DNA of 64,000 nt from positions 33,818,318-33,882,317 of the forward strand of contig OY747716.1 of assembly GCA_963556495.2 (NCBI GenBank), read 5' to 3'. Source of the stretch: Valencia hispanica (lineage: Eukaryota > Chordata > Actinopteri > Cyprinodontiformes > Valenciidae). The first letter of the stretch is position 1; each line of letters starts with the position of its first letter. The position numbers and the translations under genes are program-made. Under the pieces are notes generated by a model that ran no database searches, was not told the DNA's origin, and saw only the letters and a program-made list of their open reading frames with translations. This document shows positions 1 to 36,400 of the stretch, in pieces.

Positions 1-839
1 AACTTGCACGATCATAATGCATAAGTTCTGCAAAAACTGTTCTCATTACCATAATACTCTGATTATTCTTCACAAAATACTGCTGAGAAAACCTAAAACT
101 TAATGTTTTTGTTATTGTAATAAACATCTACATTATCAATTGAAACTATATCTGTTTATTTTTGCTTGACTAAATAGTTAATTATTCTAGGTCATGTAAT
201 ATTAATATTATATCTGGTAAATTACATCAGATAATTATAAGAATTTGCAGAAAATTCTCTTAAAAAGGTCAAGGTAAAAAGTTAATCTTAAAGTTGAATG
301 AATAAGACAGTGGATGAACAACAACAATTGCCAGATCACATCGTGTCATTACTTCTTTAACAAAACCAACACACAGAAGCACAATGTAAGAACAACAACA
401 TGTATCCTTACAAATTTCCTTGGGAATTAAAAGATTAGGTAGCATCCAGGTGTTTCTAAGCAAATGCAGCTGAATAAGTGATCGTCAGCAAGCGTAAAAA
501 CCTCTAAAAACAAAACAGAACAAACACAACTGACAACCTCTCAGCAGTCTCTTTATAAATGAAAAATGTGGCTTGATCAGCTAGCTATCAAATTTTCTGA
601 ATTTTCAGACTTCTTAAGGAATACAGTTTTCAGGTTTTCCCACCAAAACTGTTATTTAACTTTTCTTTATAGGGAAATTCTACATAAGCATGTAATTGTG
701 CTTAGCGCACGACTATGTTTTTAAATTTCAACAATGTAATTTCAAACTAAGAATAATCTTATGTCAGGAGCTGTCTAGTACATGCCACAACAGGTTGAGT
801 GGGCTCAGACAGACAGCAAGGGATTCTCCAGGAAAACCA

Positions 840-1000
840 CAAGGCCAGCTCATTTAGGGCTAATTTATCTGTTTTACCCTGTTTTCCTTCCAGCTTGATA
901 TACTAGCGCTGAAGGCCGGTGAAGCCAAAGTGGAAAAGTATCCATTTGCATCCCCCTGGGGGTGAATGGCAGATTGAGACCAATTAGTTCAGTGTTACAC
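840..1000. promoter_or_regulatory. Candidate conserved non-coding block, lmbr1 intron 9
   Basis: Non-repetitive and more GC-balanced than its AT-rich surroundings. It includes an octamer-like ATTTGCAT next to the near-palindrome CCCCCTGGGGG (about 951-967) and a nearby CCAATTAG. This is inference from composition and motifs only. Confidence 0.3.
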
Positions 1001-2939
1001 CGTTACTACAGTGCAATAAAAATACCATCTTTCATCTTTGTTACAGTAGTGAGGGACTGATCACTTTGATCAGACGTTTTTTCCTTCCACTGTCATTATT
1101 ACACACCCTGTCTGGTTTAATTTAAGGAGGTTACAAAGGTGAGATAGGAGGAGAGCAAGGTAAAAGTCTATGTCTAAGCCTTTAGAGATAAGAGTACCTT
1201 CTCTGGGATCTGAAAGGGGGAAAGTTTGAACCCTCAGAGCAAAATCAAAGAGAAAAAAGTAGCACCACAACAGGATATGTCATCGACAGTTCAGATCCCC
1301 CCCTCCAAGTAGAAACTGACTGAGCCTCAGGGTACGCAAATCAACTCAGTCACCTGAACTGCTTTATCACGTTTTTACACAATATATCCAAACATAATTT
1401 TTGATGATAAATCCTTGTTTAAACTGATAGATTACATTTAAAAAAAAACAAGACTTATCAGTTGTTCAAGCAAAAAGGGGAAATGAGGAGGAACTCAGCT
1501 GCAGAATCTTCAATGACATCATTCTATACTGAAGTTACATATATCCTTCCTCTCCCTCTGCTGGCACCGTCAAGTAACAGACTGAGTTACAGCAAGGCAG
1601 AGATGCTGAGTGAGTGCTCTGGCAGCCAGGAGGGCTCAGAGTTAATTCAACATATCCTCTCCAACCTTCTCTAACGCTCAAAAAAATTACGTCATCCCCA
1701 AATATGCTAAACACCATGCTGAGAAAAGAGAGGCAGTGGCAAGGTCATTGTGCCGCATAGCATCTGGACGAGCACCATGTTGCTTTGTTTTCAGAACACC
1801 AGGATTTAAAAACATGTATATGCGTCAGTATAATATTTGTATACCCCAAAATCTAGATTATACATGTAAAAAAAAAAATGAAAAGAAAGAAATTCCCCCA
1901 ACAATATCCTAAAAGATTTTTTTAGAGCACAGTTACACATTTTTTTGTTTTTGTTTGTTTGTTTCTTTTACCATACCCTTGTCTACAAATTCAGTTTTGG
2001 ACAGATGTTCACAAATCCACTGGTTGTTATGAAGCTGAAAACTAATATCAGTTTTTACAAGCATTTGCTGTTTGGTGGGATGCTGAAAGGACCAAAAGTC
2101 TGCAGAGATCCAAAGGAAATGTGGTCAGGCTGTAAATTCTGCAAGTCATAAAAAGTCTTAAATTTAATCATCTTAAATTTAGGCTTTCAAAAGTCCTAGA
2201 TATGCCCCGACTTGTTACAATTGGTCTTAAGTTATATTTATTTTAGTCTTAAATTTTACGATTTGTTTATCTATTGCTCCTTCCATAATTAAATACCGGT
2301 AGTTTTTTCATGTACTGGCAGCATTCATTGTACGGTGATTTGTACTTCTGACTGATGTATTCATCTGTTATCACATTGTAACAAAACCACAAGCCCCATG
2401 ATGCTCACAATGTACTGCAGGCACTGGAGCTTGGTAGATGTAAAAAGCACTTGAGTCACATCCAATGAACAATTCAAGTTATATTCAACTTGGCTAATTT
2501 ATCAGATGAGTTAAACAGTTATTAAGTATTTACCGACACTTGCAGACACCCTGTTTAGGAACATAATTTGGTATGAGCAACTCAGGATGTTTGATCCCGA
2601 ACTAAAAACTTTACTTTTGTAGTGGAGTCAAAAAATTTTGACACAGTGGCAATAATTGTACAACACATTCTACACACAAAACCCCCCAACAGATATTTAC
2701 TTTCAAGTAATTTAAATTTGATAATCTAATATTGTAATATTTGGTCAACTTTTTCTTTAAAATGAATATGAAACTGTACTTTGTTTTTTTTTTATTATAA
2801 TCAATGACCTTTCTTGTTTTTAAACCATCAATTCTGTTTATTTAGCACAAGGTAATGACAAGTGTCCTTTTAGGACACTTCACAAACAGTTGCAAATAAT
2901 TTGCAATTTTACAGAACCCAAATTGGTTCAAATTTAATT

Positions 2940-3310
2940 ACAGTCGGATTGAAATTCAGTTCACATTCCCTTTATTGTCAATGTAACCTGTACAACGAAA
3001 TTAAAAAAGTGCCAGACAGATTTTGCCTCAATGCAACATTAATAAATAAATAAATACACACATACCACCATTCATTCTGTTATTGCATAATCCCATTCTA
3101 TAGTGTAATGTTAAGAAATTCTTTTTATGGCAGTGAGGGTGGTTATTGCTGTCGGACAGAAAACGTTTTTAAGTCTGTTTGTTTTTGATTTGATTGTCCT
3201 AAATCGTCTGCCTGATAGCAACAGTTCAAACAAAGAGCGACCGGGATGGAAGGTGTCTCTGACAATGCTCTGGGCTTTTTTTAGCACAGCAATTGATCAT
3301 TTAATCGATA
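2940..3310. mobile_element. Non-LTR-type retroposon remnant
   Basis: Contains the phrase TTTATTGTCAATGTAACCTG and, further on, a segment of the kind found at ends of fish non-LTR elements. A related motif (TTTATTGATCCCAGAGGG) recurs at 30,718-30,860. Family not resolved. Confidence 0.4.
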
Positions 3311-3781
3311 AAAAAGTGATCTAAGGCTAAAAGCACTGAATCACTGATTGTGCGGCAGACAGACATCCTAAGCAAGCATGTGGCGACGGTGGAAAGGAAA
3401 GGAACTTCCAACAGAACCTGAGTAAAAATGAGAACTAATCTGAAGCAAGTGGATAACAAAGTAGTTAACATTTATGAATCTGATGTACACTGATTTTGTT
3501 TTGATAAACTATCTTGGCCAGCATGATGCTAGAGTATTACTTAATGGTGATATTAATGGTGTATATTGCGAATGTCACATAATTTGTGATTAACAGGCCA
3601 TTTCATCATTTTTATCAGGTGTTGGGTATCAAGAGCAGTAAGAGTCCATCCAGCTTGTCAAATATGATAACTTGTAACTTTGGAATTTGTGTTACTTGAA
3701 GTGTAATACCCTATTGAAAAATAACACATTGAATCAGATGAATGATTAGAAATTACAACTGTGTCGGGATATATAGTGCAG

Positions 3782-3975
3782 CTCTAAACCAGTGTTTTTC
3801 AACTGCCCTGCATGTTTTAGAGGTTTCGCTGCTTTAGCACACCAGATTTTAATTAAGGGCTGATTAACAGGCTTTTGCTGAACTGCAATCCTCTGAATCA
3901 TCTGTGTTAAAGCAGGGGACATCTAAAAGATGCAGGCCAGTGTGCCTTCAGGACCAGGGTTGGGAAACACTGACC
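3782..3975. mobile_element. Short hAT-type non-autonomous element
   Basis: About 190 bp with imperfect inverted ends: left CAGTGTTTTTCAAC, right GTTGGGAAACACTG. There is no coding capacity. The form is that of abundant fish miniature elements. Confidence 0.55.
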
Positions 3976-3989
3976 TAATCTATCTAGAT

Positions 3990-4185
3990 TAGGGGTGTCC
4001 AAGGCCAGTCCCCGAGAGCTACTATCCTGCAACTTTTAGATGCATCCGTTTTGCAACACATCTGAATCAAATGGCTAAATTCCCTCATCAACGTATCATT
4101 TAACTCCACAGAGGCCTGGTAATGAGCCATTCATTTTATTCAGGTGGGTTAAAAAGGATCTAGAAATTGTGTTAAAGACTGAGCA
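3990..4185. mobile_element. Second hAT-type miniature element, possibly truncated
   Basis: Begins with AGGGGTGTCC and continues with CTGCAACTTTTAGATGCATC and TGAATCAAATGGCT, phrases typical of a dispersed fish hAT-derived repeat. The right terminus is unclear. Confidence 0.45.
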
Positions 4186-5042
4186 CGAAACCTACAGCAA
4201 AACTGCAGTAGGTTTCGTGTAATGATGTCAGTTTTCCAATTTGGATTTATTTTAGCAATGTTTAATCTGTTTTATGTTAAAGGGTTTAAGGGATGCAATG
4301 TTTGGAGCAATTTCTCAATTTCTACTTCTAACCCTATCAAAATACTGGCAATTTATTTACTGCTTGTATAAAAAAAGAACCTCTTCTGACTAGTATGTTG
4401 ACAATTGCTATATTTCTGTAAACTGATTTTAAAGCAACAAAGTGTTCAACATTGTAAACGAACCACAATGAACAATTAATCATCACAAAGTATTTTCATG
4501 TTATGTGAACGTTCTTGTTTTGAACTTCAAAGAAAGTAGACACACAAGACTAACAAGGCAAAGCCATGATGTCCCGATCCACACAATTTAAACCAGAGAT
4601 GCCCCTTTAAAATGGGCAATTACACTTCTAGGGACCACAACAAAGAGCCTGACACGTAAACAAACATGAATGCATCGACTGATGAGGCTCAACAGTTTGT
4701 ATCTAGAAAACACAAACTGGTGAAGGGGATAATCTATCAGAAAGCGGACACAGGTGACGTGAGAACACATCGACGTCTCTGGAGTGTGTCCTGTGAACTG
4801 TTCCTGAACCGATTTTCTTTTTAATTCTGAGATCAAAGAAACGCCACCCGAGCCTTCGGTTTCACCGACATAGGAACATGAAAAACAAGTGTTTGCATGT
4901 GCATAAAAACACTCCTGTCTGATAAGGAACGGTTTATCCTCCACTGAAGAAAATCCTCCCTCACCTCAACTCCCACCTCTTCAACATGCAGAATGAACTG
5001 CAGTTTGACCTCAGACATGTGTTGACCACAGTTATTTTTTAT

Positions 5043-5056
5043 CCCCCCCCCCCCCC
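5043..5056 (+). repeat. C14 run
   Basis: Homopolymer in lmbr1 intron 9. Confidence 0.9.
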
Positions 5057-5909
5057 TCTCACAGGGACTTGAAAAGATTAAACAATTCAGGAGATGATAA
5101 AGAACAGATTACAATTATTCTATTAGTTAGTTCAAAGCAGAGCAGTGTGGAATGAGCCCCGAAGAAACCGTACGCATTGGTGGCAGTCTATTGAGGCGCA
5201 GGCGGTGCATTCAAAAACACACACGCTATCAGGAAGGGATCTTTCTCTTACCTTCCTGGTTTGAAAGGATGCTTGTCCTCTTCATTTACTCACATCTGTA
5301 CACTTGGTTGCATGCTTGACTTAATACTAAAGTTGGTTTTGTAACTTCACTTCCTGCTTTTAGAGATAATTCAACGTCGAACAAGGATTTTGTGGAACAC
5401 AGGGGGCTGGGCATGGGAGGGAAATGCAGGCTAAAAAAATAACATTTTTACAATCTTTGAACTCTTTAAACTTTCCCTTTGTGTACAGCTCTTAAGAAAA
5501 GCTGAGGACTTGGGTTGCTCTTTCAGACATCAATAAAAAAGCAGGTCTTTAATGTCCGCAGCAGCAAGCCGCAAATTCCTCAAAAGATTTAATTTCCTCA
5601 GGATACCATTCTAGTCCCCACATTAAATGAGGCCATCACGTCACCAGTGGTGACAGAGGTTCTGCAGAAAAACTTCCCAACCATAAAATATCATCCACGG
5701 TTAAGGTGGCTACTTTGACCTTTAGCAGAAAGTTAGAAAAGTGAAGCCGTATGTGGAAAAAATCTGTGTCAAGTGTGTGTGAATTTCTTTTGCCCAGCTG
5801 AATTCTCAATGCTAATTGATTCCAGTGAGGCCGGCCTTTATCACACCCAATAGTGCAGTCAACCTCTACCCCTGCCTATAACGTGCCAACACGTCTCCCA
5901 CAGACATAC

Positions 5910-30322
<24,413 letters not shown>

Positions 30323-30566
30323 TCTTCATATTGCAAGTACAGAGAGGCTACTGGTTCACTACATTCTAGCCTGCCTGACTGGCAACAACAGCCACACAAC
30401 ACCAGCTCATCCTCCAATGGGCGCAAACTGTTTTGGCTGTTAAGTCAGGCTATTCCGTGGTAAGTAGAGGGGGGAAAAAACGCCCCAAAATAAAGGTCGT
30501 CATCACCAAGCGTCAAGCTTTTGAACGGTAAGCATGTTGGGACGTCATTACGGCCGCCATATTAGA
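30323..30566 (-). promoter_or_regulatory. lmbr1: lmbr1 5'UTR and core promoter with YY1-type site
   Basis: The complement of ACGGCCGCCATATTAG (about 30,550-30,565) reads CTAATATGGCGGCCGT, a consensus YY1 site in the sense direction of lmbr1, next to a CRE-like GACGTCAT (30,541-30,548). YY1 sites of this kind usually lie just downstream of the start of transcription in housekeeping genes, which would give a 5'UTR of about 200-240 bases. No TATA box is obvious. Confidence 0.55.
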
Positions 30567-30717
30567 GAGGGAAACATTTTATTTTTATTTATTTTTTGTC
30601 AACATAAAATACGATTAAGTCTATAACTTAAGAATACAAAGGGAATTCTTGTGAAAATTATTGTTAAAAAATACTAATTAAAATAAAAACAAAAAAAACG
30701 AACCATTGAAACATACA

Positions 30718-30860
30718 GGTACATGTTATTCAATTCAATTCAAAAATACTTTATTGATCCCAGAGGGAAATTAAGTGTTGGTATAGCTCATATAATTAAT
30801 TCTTTAAGGAGTTGTTGTAGATGATGATGGCTGTGGGCAGGAAGGATATTTAAAAGAAAA
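30718..30860. mobile_element. Retroposon 3'-end fragment
   Basis: Contains CAAAAATACTTTATTGATCC, AGAGGGAAATTAAG and TGTGGGCAGGAAGGATAT, standard phrases from the 3' region of fish non-LTR elements. Confidence 0.5.
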
Positions 30861-31504
30861 TATTTAAAGGCAATAAAATTCCTTATGGTTTTTAAATTTA
30901 TGAAACCATTCAAAGTTCCAAGGTAGATTTTCAGTTTAGGGTTGAATTGAGGTGAATTGGGTTTGCCGTGTTCCCAAGAACTAGAACATGCAAAAAAGCA
31001 TAAGAAAACCTATCCACTAAGCAACTGATAACATTTGCATCCCTTTTTGGGGTCCCTTGTGGTGTGCTACAAAGACATCCTCTGGGTGTGTAAATGGATT
31101 GATAAACAACAACGATGTATAATGAGGACTTGTATAAAGAGGAAATATATCATTAACATAGTGAAATAGTCCATCATGAAAAAAGTAAATTTAACAGTTC
31201 CCAGGTTATATTTATCACGTTCAATGACTTATCCATGAAAAGATGTGTGCCATTCTCTCTTTTTCGATGTTCAAACCATTTTGGCTGTGTTGAATAAATA
31301 CAGTTCAGGTTTGCAGAGTATATTTATCTTTTAAAAATCCAACATACGATTGCCATCTCAGTTCTTCAAAATAGCCCAAAATAACTAAATCACCCAAAAC
31401 GCCTAATCTAATCCATTCTTCTATGTTAAGATTTCTTTTTGGACTAGCCATAAATCTCTATTTGTCCACCAGATGGTGCTACCTTTTGTTTCACTCAAAG
31501 CATG

Positions 31505-31604
31505 TGGCAATATTTCCCGCATCCATATACAGACAATGATCCATCCACATATTATCTTTGCAGGGTCGCGGGGGGGCTGGTGCCTATTTTCAACGTCCTA
31601 CATT

Positions 31605-31655
<51 letters not shown>

Positions 31656-31657
31656 TT
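31505..31657. repeat. Dispersed-repeat fragment followed by (TTTA)n
   Basis: GGGTCGCGGGGGGGCTGGTG is the left part of the same family as 26,760-27,070, and runs into about 13 TTTA units. Confidence 0.65.
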
Positions 31658-31857
31658 ATTTTGCACGGCTGCATTGCCAGTGAAATAGCCAAAATGTGGA
31701 CGTTGGAAAATGTAACAAAAGGAAATGTCAAATATTTTAGAAGTTTTAAAAGACTGAAAGAGAAACAAATCTCCATATATATTTTTACAGCGAGTTGTGG
31801 GAAGCTGACTTTTATTTCATAAGGACCTTGAGTTTTCTGACAATTCAGATAACTAAC

Positions 31858-31908
31858 TAACTAAATAAATAAATTAATAAATTAATTAATTAATAAATAA
31901 ATAAATAA
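31858..31908. repeat. (AATA)/(AATTA)-rich simple repeat
   Basis: Interrupted TAAA/TTAA units, low complexity. Confidence 0.8.
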
Positions 31909-32339
31909 AATCACTTGGCCTAATAGTTATAATATACAAATACTCCTTAGAATTTATTTTATGGAAACTATTTTAGTATTTTGTTGGGGGGGTTTCACTA
32001 ACAACTGTAGATATAATAAGGAAATCTCTGCAAGTCCGATTTTTTTAAAGCAACACATAATTACGATATAGCTACTATAAATATTTCAGGCAGAAGAAGT
32101 TTTAAAAGACCAGCATGTCTAAAGTTGTAGAAAAAAATAAAGCACATCGTATTTCGATTTTAAAGTACCTCAATGGTTAACTAGTTTTCTTACCACCCAA
32201 CCAAACGCTGTTTTTGTGGATTTGTGGTGATAATAGATCACCCTCTAGCAAGCTTTTAATTGACCAGAAAGGAAAAATGTTAAAACCTCTATGGTGTAAT
32301 CCTCACTTTCTCTGTTCACCTGACTGGTTTACTGGCCAG

Positions 32340-32622
32340 AGTTTCCCCACTCAATATGGCGGACGCTTTGACTCATCTCCTCAACGTAATTTTTACGTCT
32401 GCAGCGTAACCTGGAAGTAAACAGTCACGTGTCATGTCAACTAACTCGACCTCATGGAAATCCATGTGTAGTTTCCGAGATTTATTTGATCAAGATAGAA
32501 AACTTTTTAATCATTTGAGTTACGTCTGTTGACTGCAGCTATTCGTGCTTCACATTTTAGTGTTGGCGGTTTGCGCTAACCTCGTTCAGCTAAGTGTATC
32601 CAGTCATAGACTGTTTGTAGAA
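32340..32622 (+). promoter_or_regulatory. nom1: nom1 core promoter and 5'UTR
   Basis: CAATATGGCGGAC (32,352-32,364) is a YY1-type element in sense orientation, and CACGTG (32,426-32,431) is a canonical E-box, as in many ribosome-biogenesis genes. No TATA box is apparent. The 5'UTR probably starts near 32,340-32,440. An upstream in-frame open stretch (from 32,545) lacks an ATG. Confidence 0.5.
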
Positions 32623-33498
32623 ATGAAAGGGGGGAAATGGAAGCAGAACAGCAAGAAGAAGAAAGGGAGTGTGGTCCTACAGAAGTACATGAGTGCGGTG
32701 GGTGAGTTTGTTAAAAGTAAAAGTGGTCAGGAAGAATCAGACGGGGACCAGAGGCTGCGATCCGTGAAAACCAAAAGCAGAAAGGAGTTACGCAAAGAAA
32801 AGAGAAGACTGAAAAAAGCCAAAATGAAAAGTCACTACGAGGGGAAAAAGAGCGTCAGTTTTGCCGCAGATGTTGGTGAAAACCCAGAAGTTAGATCTGG
32901 AAACCAGCAGCAGGTTCAGAAGAAACCCCATAAAACAAAAACACTTACAAAAAAGCCTGCCGAGGTTCCTACAGAGAAATCCGACTCATCTGGATCCAAA
33001 TCCTCGTCCAAGAAAGGCAAGAAAACGAACAAGCTTCAAGAATCCAGAAAAATGGCTCTGCTGGAGGCAAATGAGCAAGAGGACAGGGAGATAAAAAAGC
33101 TGGAGCGATTCCTTGGATTAAACAAAAGGAAAAACAAGAAAAGTCTCCCACAGTCCTTTGTGAGCGATGGATTGGATTACATCCTTGGGGTGCTCGACTC
33201 ATCCGGAGCCGGTATGTACGACGAGGAGTATGATGAAGATGAGGACATGGACGCTGCTAGAGAGAACTTTGAAAAGCTGGACGAGGATGACTCTCCTGTG
33301 TCAGACGAAGACGAGGAAGCGGAGGATGAGATGGCGAGTGAGGAAAGTGAAGATGCAGAAGGGGAAGAGATGGGGAGTGAGGAAGATAAAGACGAGGAGA
33401 TGGATGATGACAGTGATATGAACGAAAGTGGTGCTGATGCTGCTTCAGGAGCTGAAAGTGAGGAAGACGCGTCCCATCCTGACACAACATCGGAAGCG
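32623..33498 (+). CDS. nom1: nom1 exon 1
   Basis: 292 codons, donor GTGAGT. Starts MKGGKWKQNSKKKKG. Lysine-rich first half (probable nucleolar targeting), LERFLGLNKRKNKKSLPQSF in the middle, then about 100 residues dominated by Asp/Glu. Confidence 0.95.
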
Positions 33499-36400
33499 GT
33501 GAGTTTAGATCCTTAATGTGGCTGTTTGTAGTTTTCCAGTTTGTAGTTAACATCCTGTGTATGGTGTCCATTCTCGTTTTAAAGGGCACCTCGGGGACTG
33601 GCAAGTATGTCCCACCTCAGCTGCGAATTATCGAAGATGGCAAACGCAAAGCTGAGCTGGAAAAGCTGAAAAGGAAGGTGAAAGGGCTGCTGAACAGGTA
33701 ACACTCCAGTGATACATGGCAAAGTTAGCTTTGACTATTTAACCCTTCTGGGTCTAATCCATCCACTCAACACCGGCAGCAAAAGAGACCCTCAGCATGA
33801 TGCTACCGCCACTCTGCTTGACAGTTGTTACAGCGTTCTCTGGTTTGAAAGCCTCACATTGACTCCTTTAAATGTTCTGCCTCTCCCCGTGGACACAATA
33901 ACTCAATCTTTATCTCGTCTGACCAAATAAACCTTTCCTCCGGAGACGATTTGGGGTGTCCATGTGCAGCAGGTGCTTTTGTTTTGATTGGCACCCTCAC
34001 AGTAAACAAGGATGTTAAACTCACTTCACTGTGACACACGTGTTGCTTAACCAATTTTCTTTTATATAATCATGATTGTTTCTCTTATATGGTTGAAGCT
34101 TAGATATTATTCAGTTTTATGACATAACAGTGATTCCAAACATTCATCAAAACTGGATCGGGACTGGATAAAAGAGACAATACATATTCCTTCATGTTTC
34201 ATTTGACAAAATACGGATATCAACAGCTGATGATAGGCCGACATCCCCTCCTCATCTCAAGTCTCCTGTGCTAAACTCTTCCTTCTCTAGGATGTACTTT
34301 ATTCTCATCAGTATAACCTTTTCAGGCTGAGCGAGCCCAACATGGCCTTTATTTGCGGTCAGCTGGAGGAGCTGTACATGAGCTGCAGCAGGAAGGACAT
34401 GAACGACACCCTAACGGACGTGCTTCTCGCAGCCTGCGTCACTCCGACCCTGATGCCCGATAGACTGCTGATGGAGCACGTGCTGCTCGTCAGCGTCCTT
34501 CATCATGCTGTGGGGCTGGAGGTGAGAGCCTTCAGTTCTTTGTGAAATGAGTTTGTGAGAATTCAATACTTATTTTGTTCAAATTAACACCAGTTATGTT
34601 CATAATTGATTTGGGCAATTAAAAAAAAAAATCTGCTTCCTTTACATCTTTTAACATATGAGCTAAGGCTCTTTGAAATGACTGGAAAGCAATGACTAGT
34701 TCCTCCAACAATTCCTCCTGTCTATCCATTTATCAGTCTGTCCATCCATCAAACCATTCATCCGTATGTCCGTCCTTCCTTCCTTCCTTCCTTCCTTCCT
34801 TCCTTCCTTCCTTCCTTCCTTCCTTCCTTCCTTCCTTCCTTCCTTCCTTCCTTCCTCCTTATTTCCTTCTACACATTCCTTCCTTTCTTATTTCCTTGTG
34901 CATATTCCTTCCTTCCTCACATTCATTCCTTTCTTCCTTCCTTCCTTCCTCACATTCCTTCCTTTCTTATTTCCTTCTGCATATTCCTTCCTTCCTCACA
35001 TTCCTTACTTCCTTCCTCACATTCCTTTTTTCTTTCCTTTTTCTTCCACACATTCCGTATTTCCTTCCTTCCTTCCACACATTACTTCCTTCCGCACATT
35101 ACTTATTTCCTTCCACGCATTACTTCCTTCCTTCCTTCCTTCCACATTTTCCTTCCTTCCGCGCATTACTTACTTTCTTACTTCCACGCATTACTTCCGT
35201 TTTTCCCTCCGCGCATTCCTTCCTTCCACGTATTACTTCCTTCTTTCCTTACGCGCATTACTTCTTTCTTTCCTTCTGCGCATTACTTCCTTCTTTCCTT
35301 CTGCGCATTACTTCCTTCTTTCCTTCTGCGCATTACTTCCTTCCTTCCATGCATTACTTCCTTCCTTTCCGCACATTACTTCCTTCGTTCTTCCCTTCCG
35401 TGCATTACTTCCCTCCTTCCACGCATTACTTCCTTCTTTCCCTCCGCACATTCCTTCCTTCCTTCCTTCCTCCTGAAAGTTCTTTATAACGTAAGTCATT
35501 TCTTGCATATATGTGCATGTTTAGGGTGTGCTACATGTCAGTTTAAGCAGATCACATTGTATCCCGTTCCAGGTAGGAGCCCATTTTCTCGAGACAGTCG
35601 TGTGCAGGTTTGACGAGGTCTACAAGAGCTCCAACGAGGACAAAGAGTGTGACAACCTCATCGCCATCGTCGCTCACCTCTATAACTTCCAGGTGGTGCA
35701 TTCTGTCCTCATCTTCGACATTCTGAAACTACTGGTGGGGACGTTCTCAGAGAAGGACATCGAGTTAGTTCTGTTTGTGCTGAAGAACGTCGGCTTTGCC
35801 CTGAGGAAGGATGATGCTCTCGCTCTCAAGGAGCTCATCTCTGAAGCTCAGCGTAAGGCCAACGACATTGGAACAAAGTTCAAGGATCAAACCAGGGTAG
35901 GCCATTTCAAATTATTCACATATAACTCACTTTCATAATATTATTATACCTTAAACCGATCATTGCATTATGAAATTCGATAGTTTTTTTTTTTATGTGC
36001 AAACCTAAGATGCTGATTTATTATTGTTATTACATTATCTCTAGGTGCGATTCATGCTGGAAACCATGTTGGCCTTAAAGAACAACGACATGAGGAAGAT
36101 CCCGGGCTATGATCCCGAGCCTGTGGAGAGACTGCGGAAGCTGCAGAGAACTCTGGTGGGTGATGATAAGACCAGGCTGAACCTGTCATTTACTACCGGT
36201 ATACACATTAGTGAAACTGCAGCCAGCTTGTCAGGGATTCCTCCTTTTATTGCTACAATTTGCAGCATTTTATGCTACCAACAGGTGGCACCACAGTCCC
36301 ACTTTTATAGCCTCAAGGTCATCAGTGCTGATGTTATGTTCAACTTATCCATCATATCTTTATCAAACTAAACTCATTTGTCTTTTTTTGTGTGTTTTAA

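Larger units (their letters stand above)
1..5909. other. lmbr1 intron 9 (partial)
   Basis: No coding exon of lmbr1 is recognisable here. The stretch is AT-rich with a non-repetitive block at about 840-1,000, a retroposon-like segment at about 2,940-3,310, two small hAT-type copies at 3,780-4,185, a 12-bp hairpin at 4,184-4,219, and a C14 run at 5,043-5,056. About 4,560-5,040 is unremarkable unique sequence. Confidence 0.75.
30567..32339. other. lmbr1/nom1 divergent intergenic spacer
   Basis: 2.3 kb separate the two start codons. The middle holds retroposon fragments (30,718-30,860 and 31,505-31,605), a (TTTA)n tract (31,604-31,657) and an (AATA)-rich tract (31,858-31,908). The rest is AT-rich with no gene seen. 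Confidence 0.7.

Noticed and set aside
4588..4944. 118-codon minus-strand frame in lmbr1 intron 9
   Set aside because: Does not match any lmbr1 exon or known family, and codon use looks random.
32545..32622. Upstream extension of NOM1 by 26 residues
   Set aside because: The stretch is in frame but contains no ATG; the first ATG at 32,623 gives the basic MKGGKWKQ start.
33177..33604. Minus-strand frames of 102-115 codons, Ser-rich
   Set aside because: Shadow frames of the acidic GAN-rich exon 1 of nom1.
34692..35489. Open frames of 236-265 codons rich in Ser/Phe/Leu/Pro
   Set aside because: They are simple translations of the CTTC repeat within nom1 intron 3; two overlapping frames are open for the same reason.
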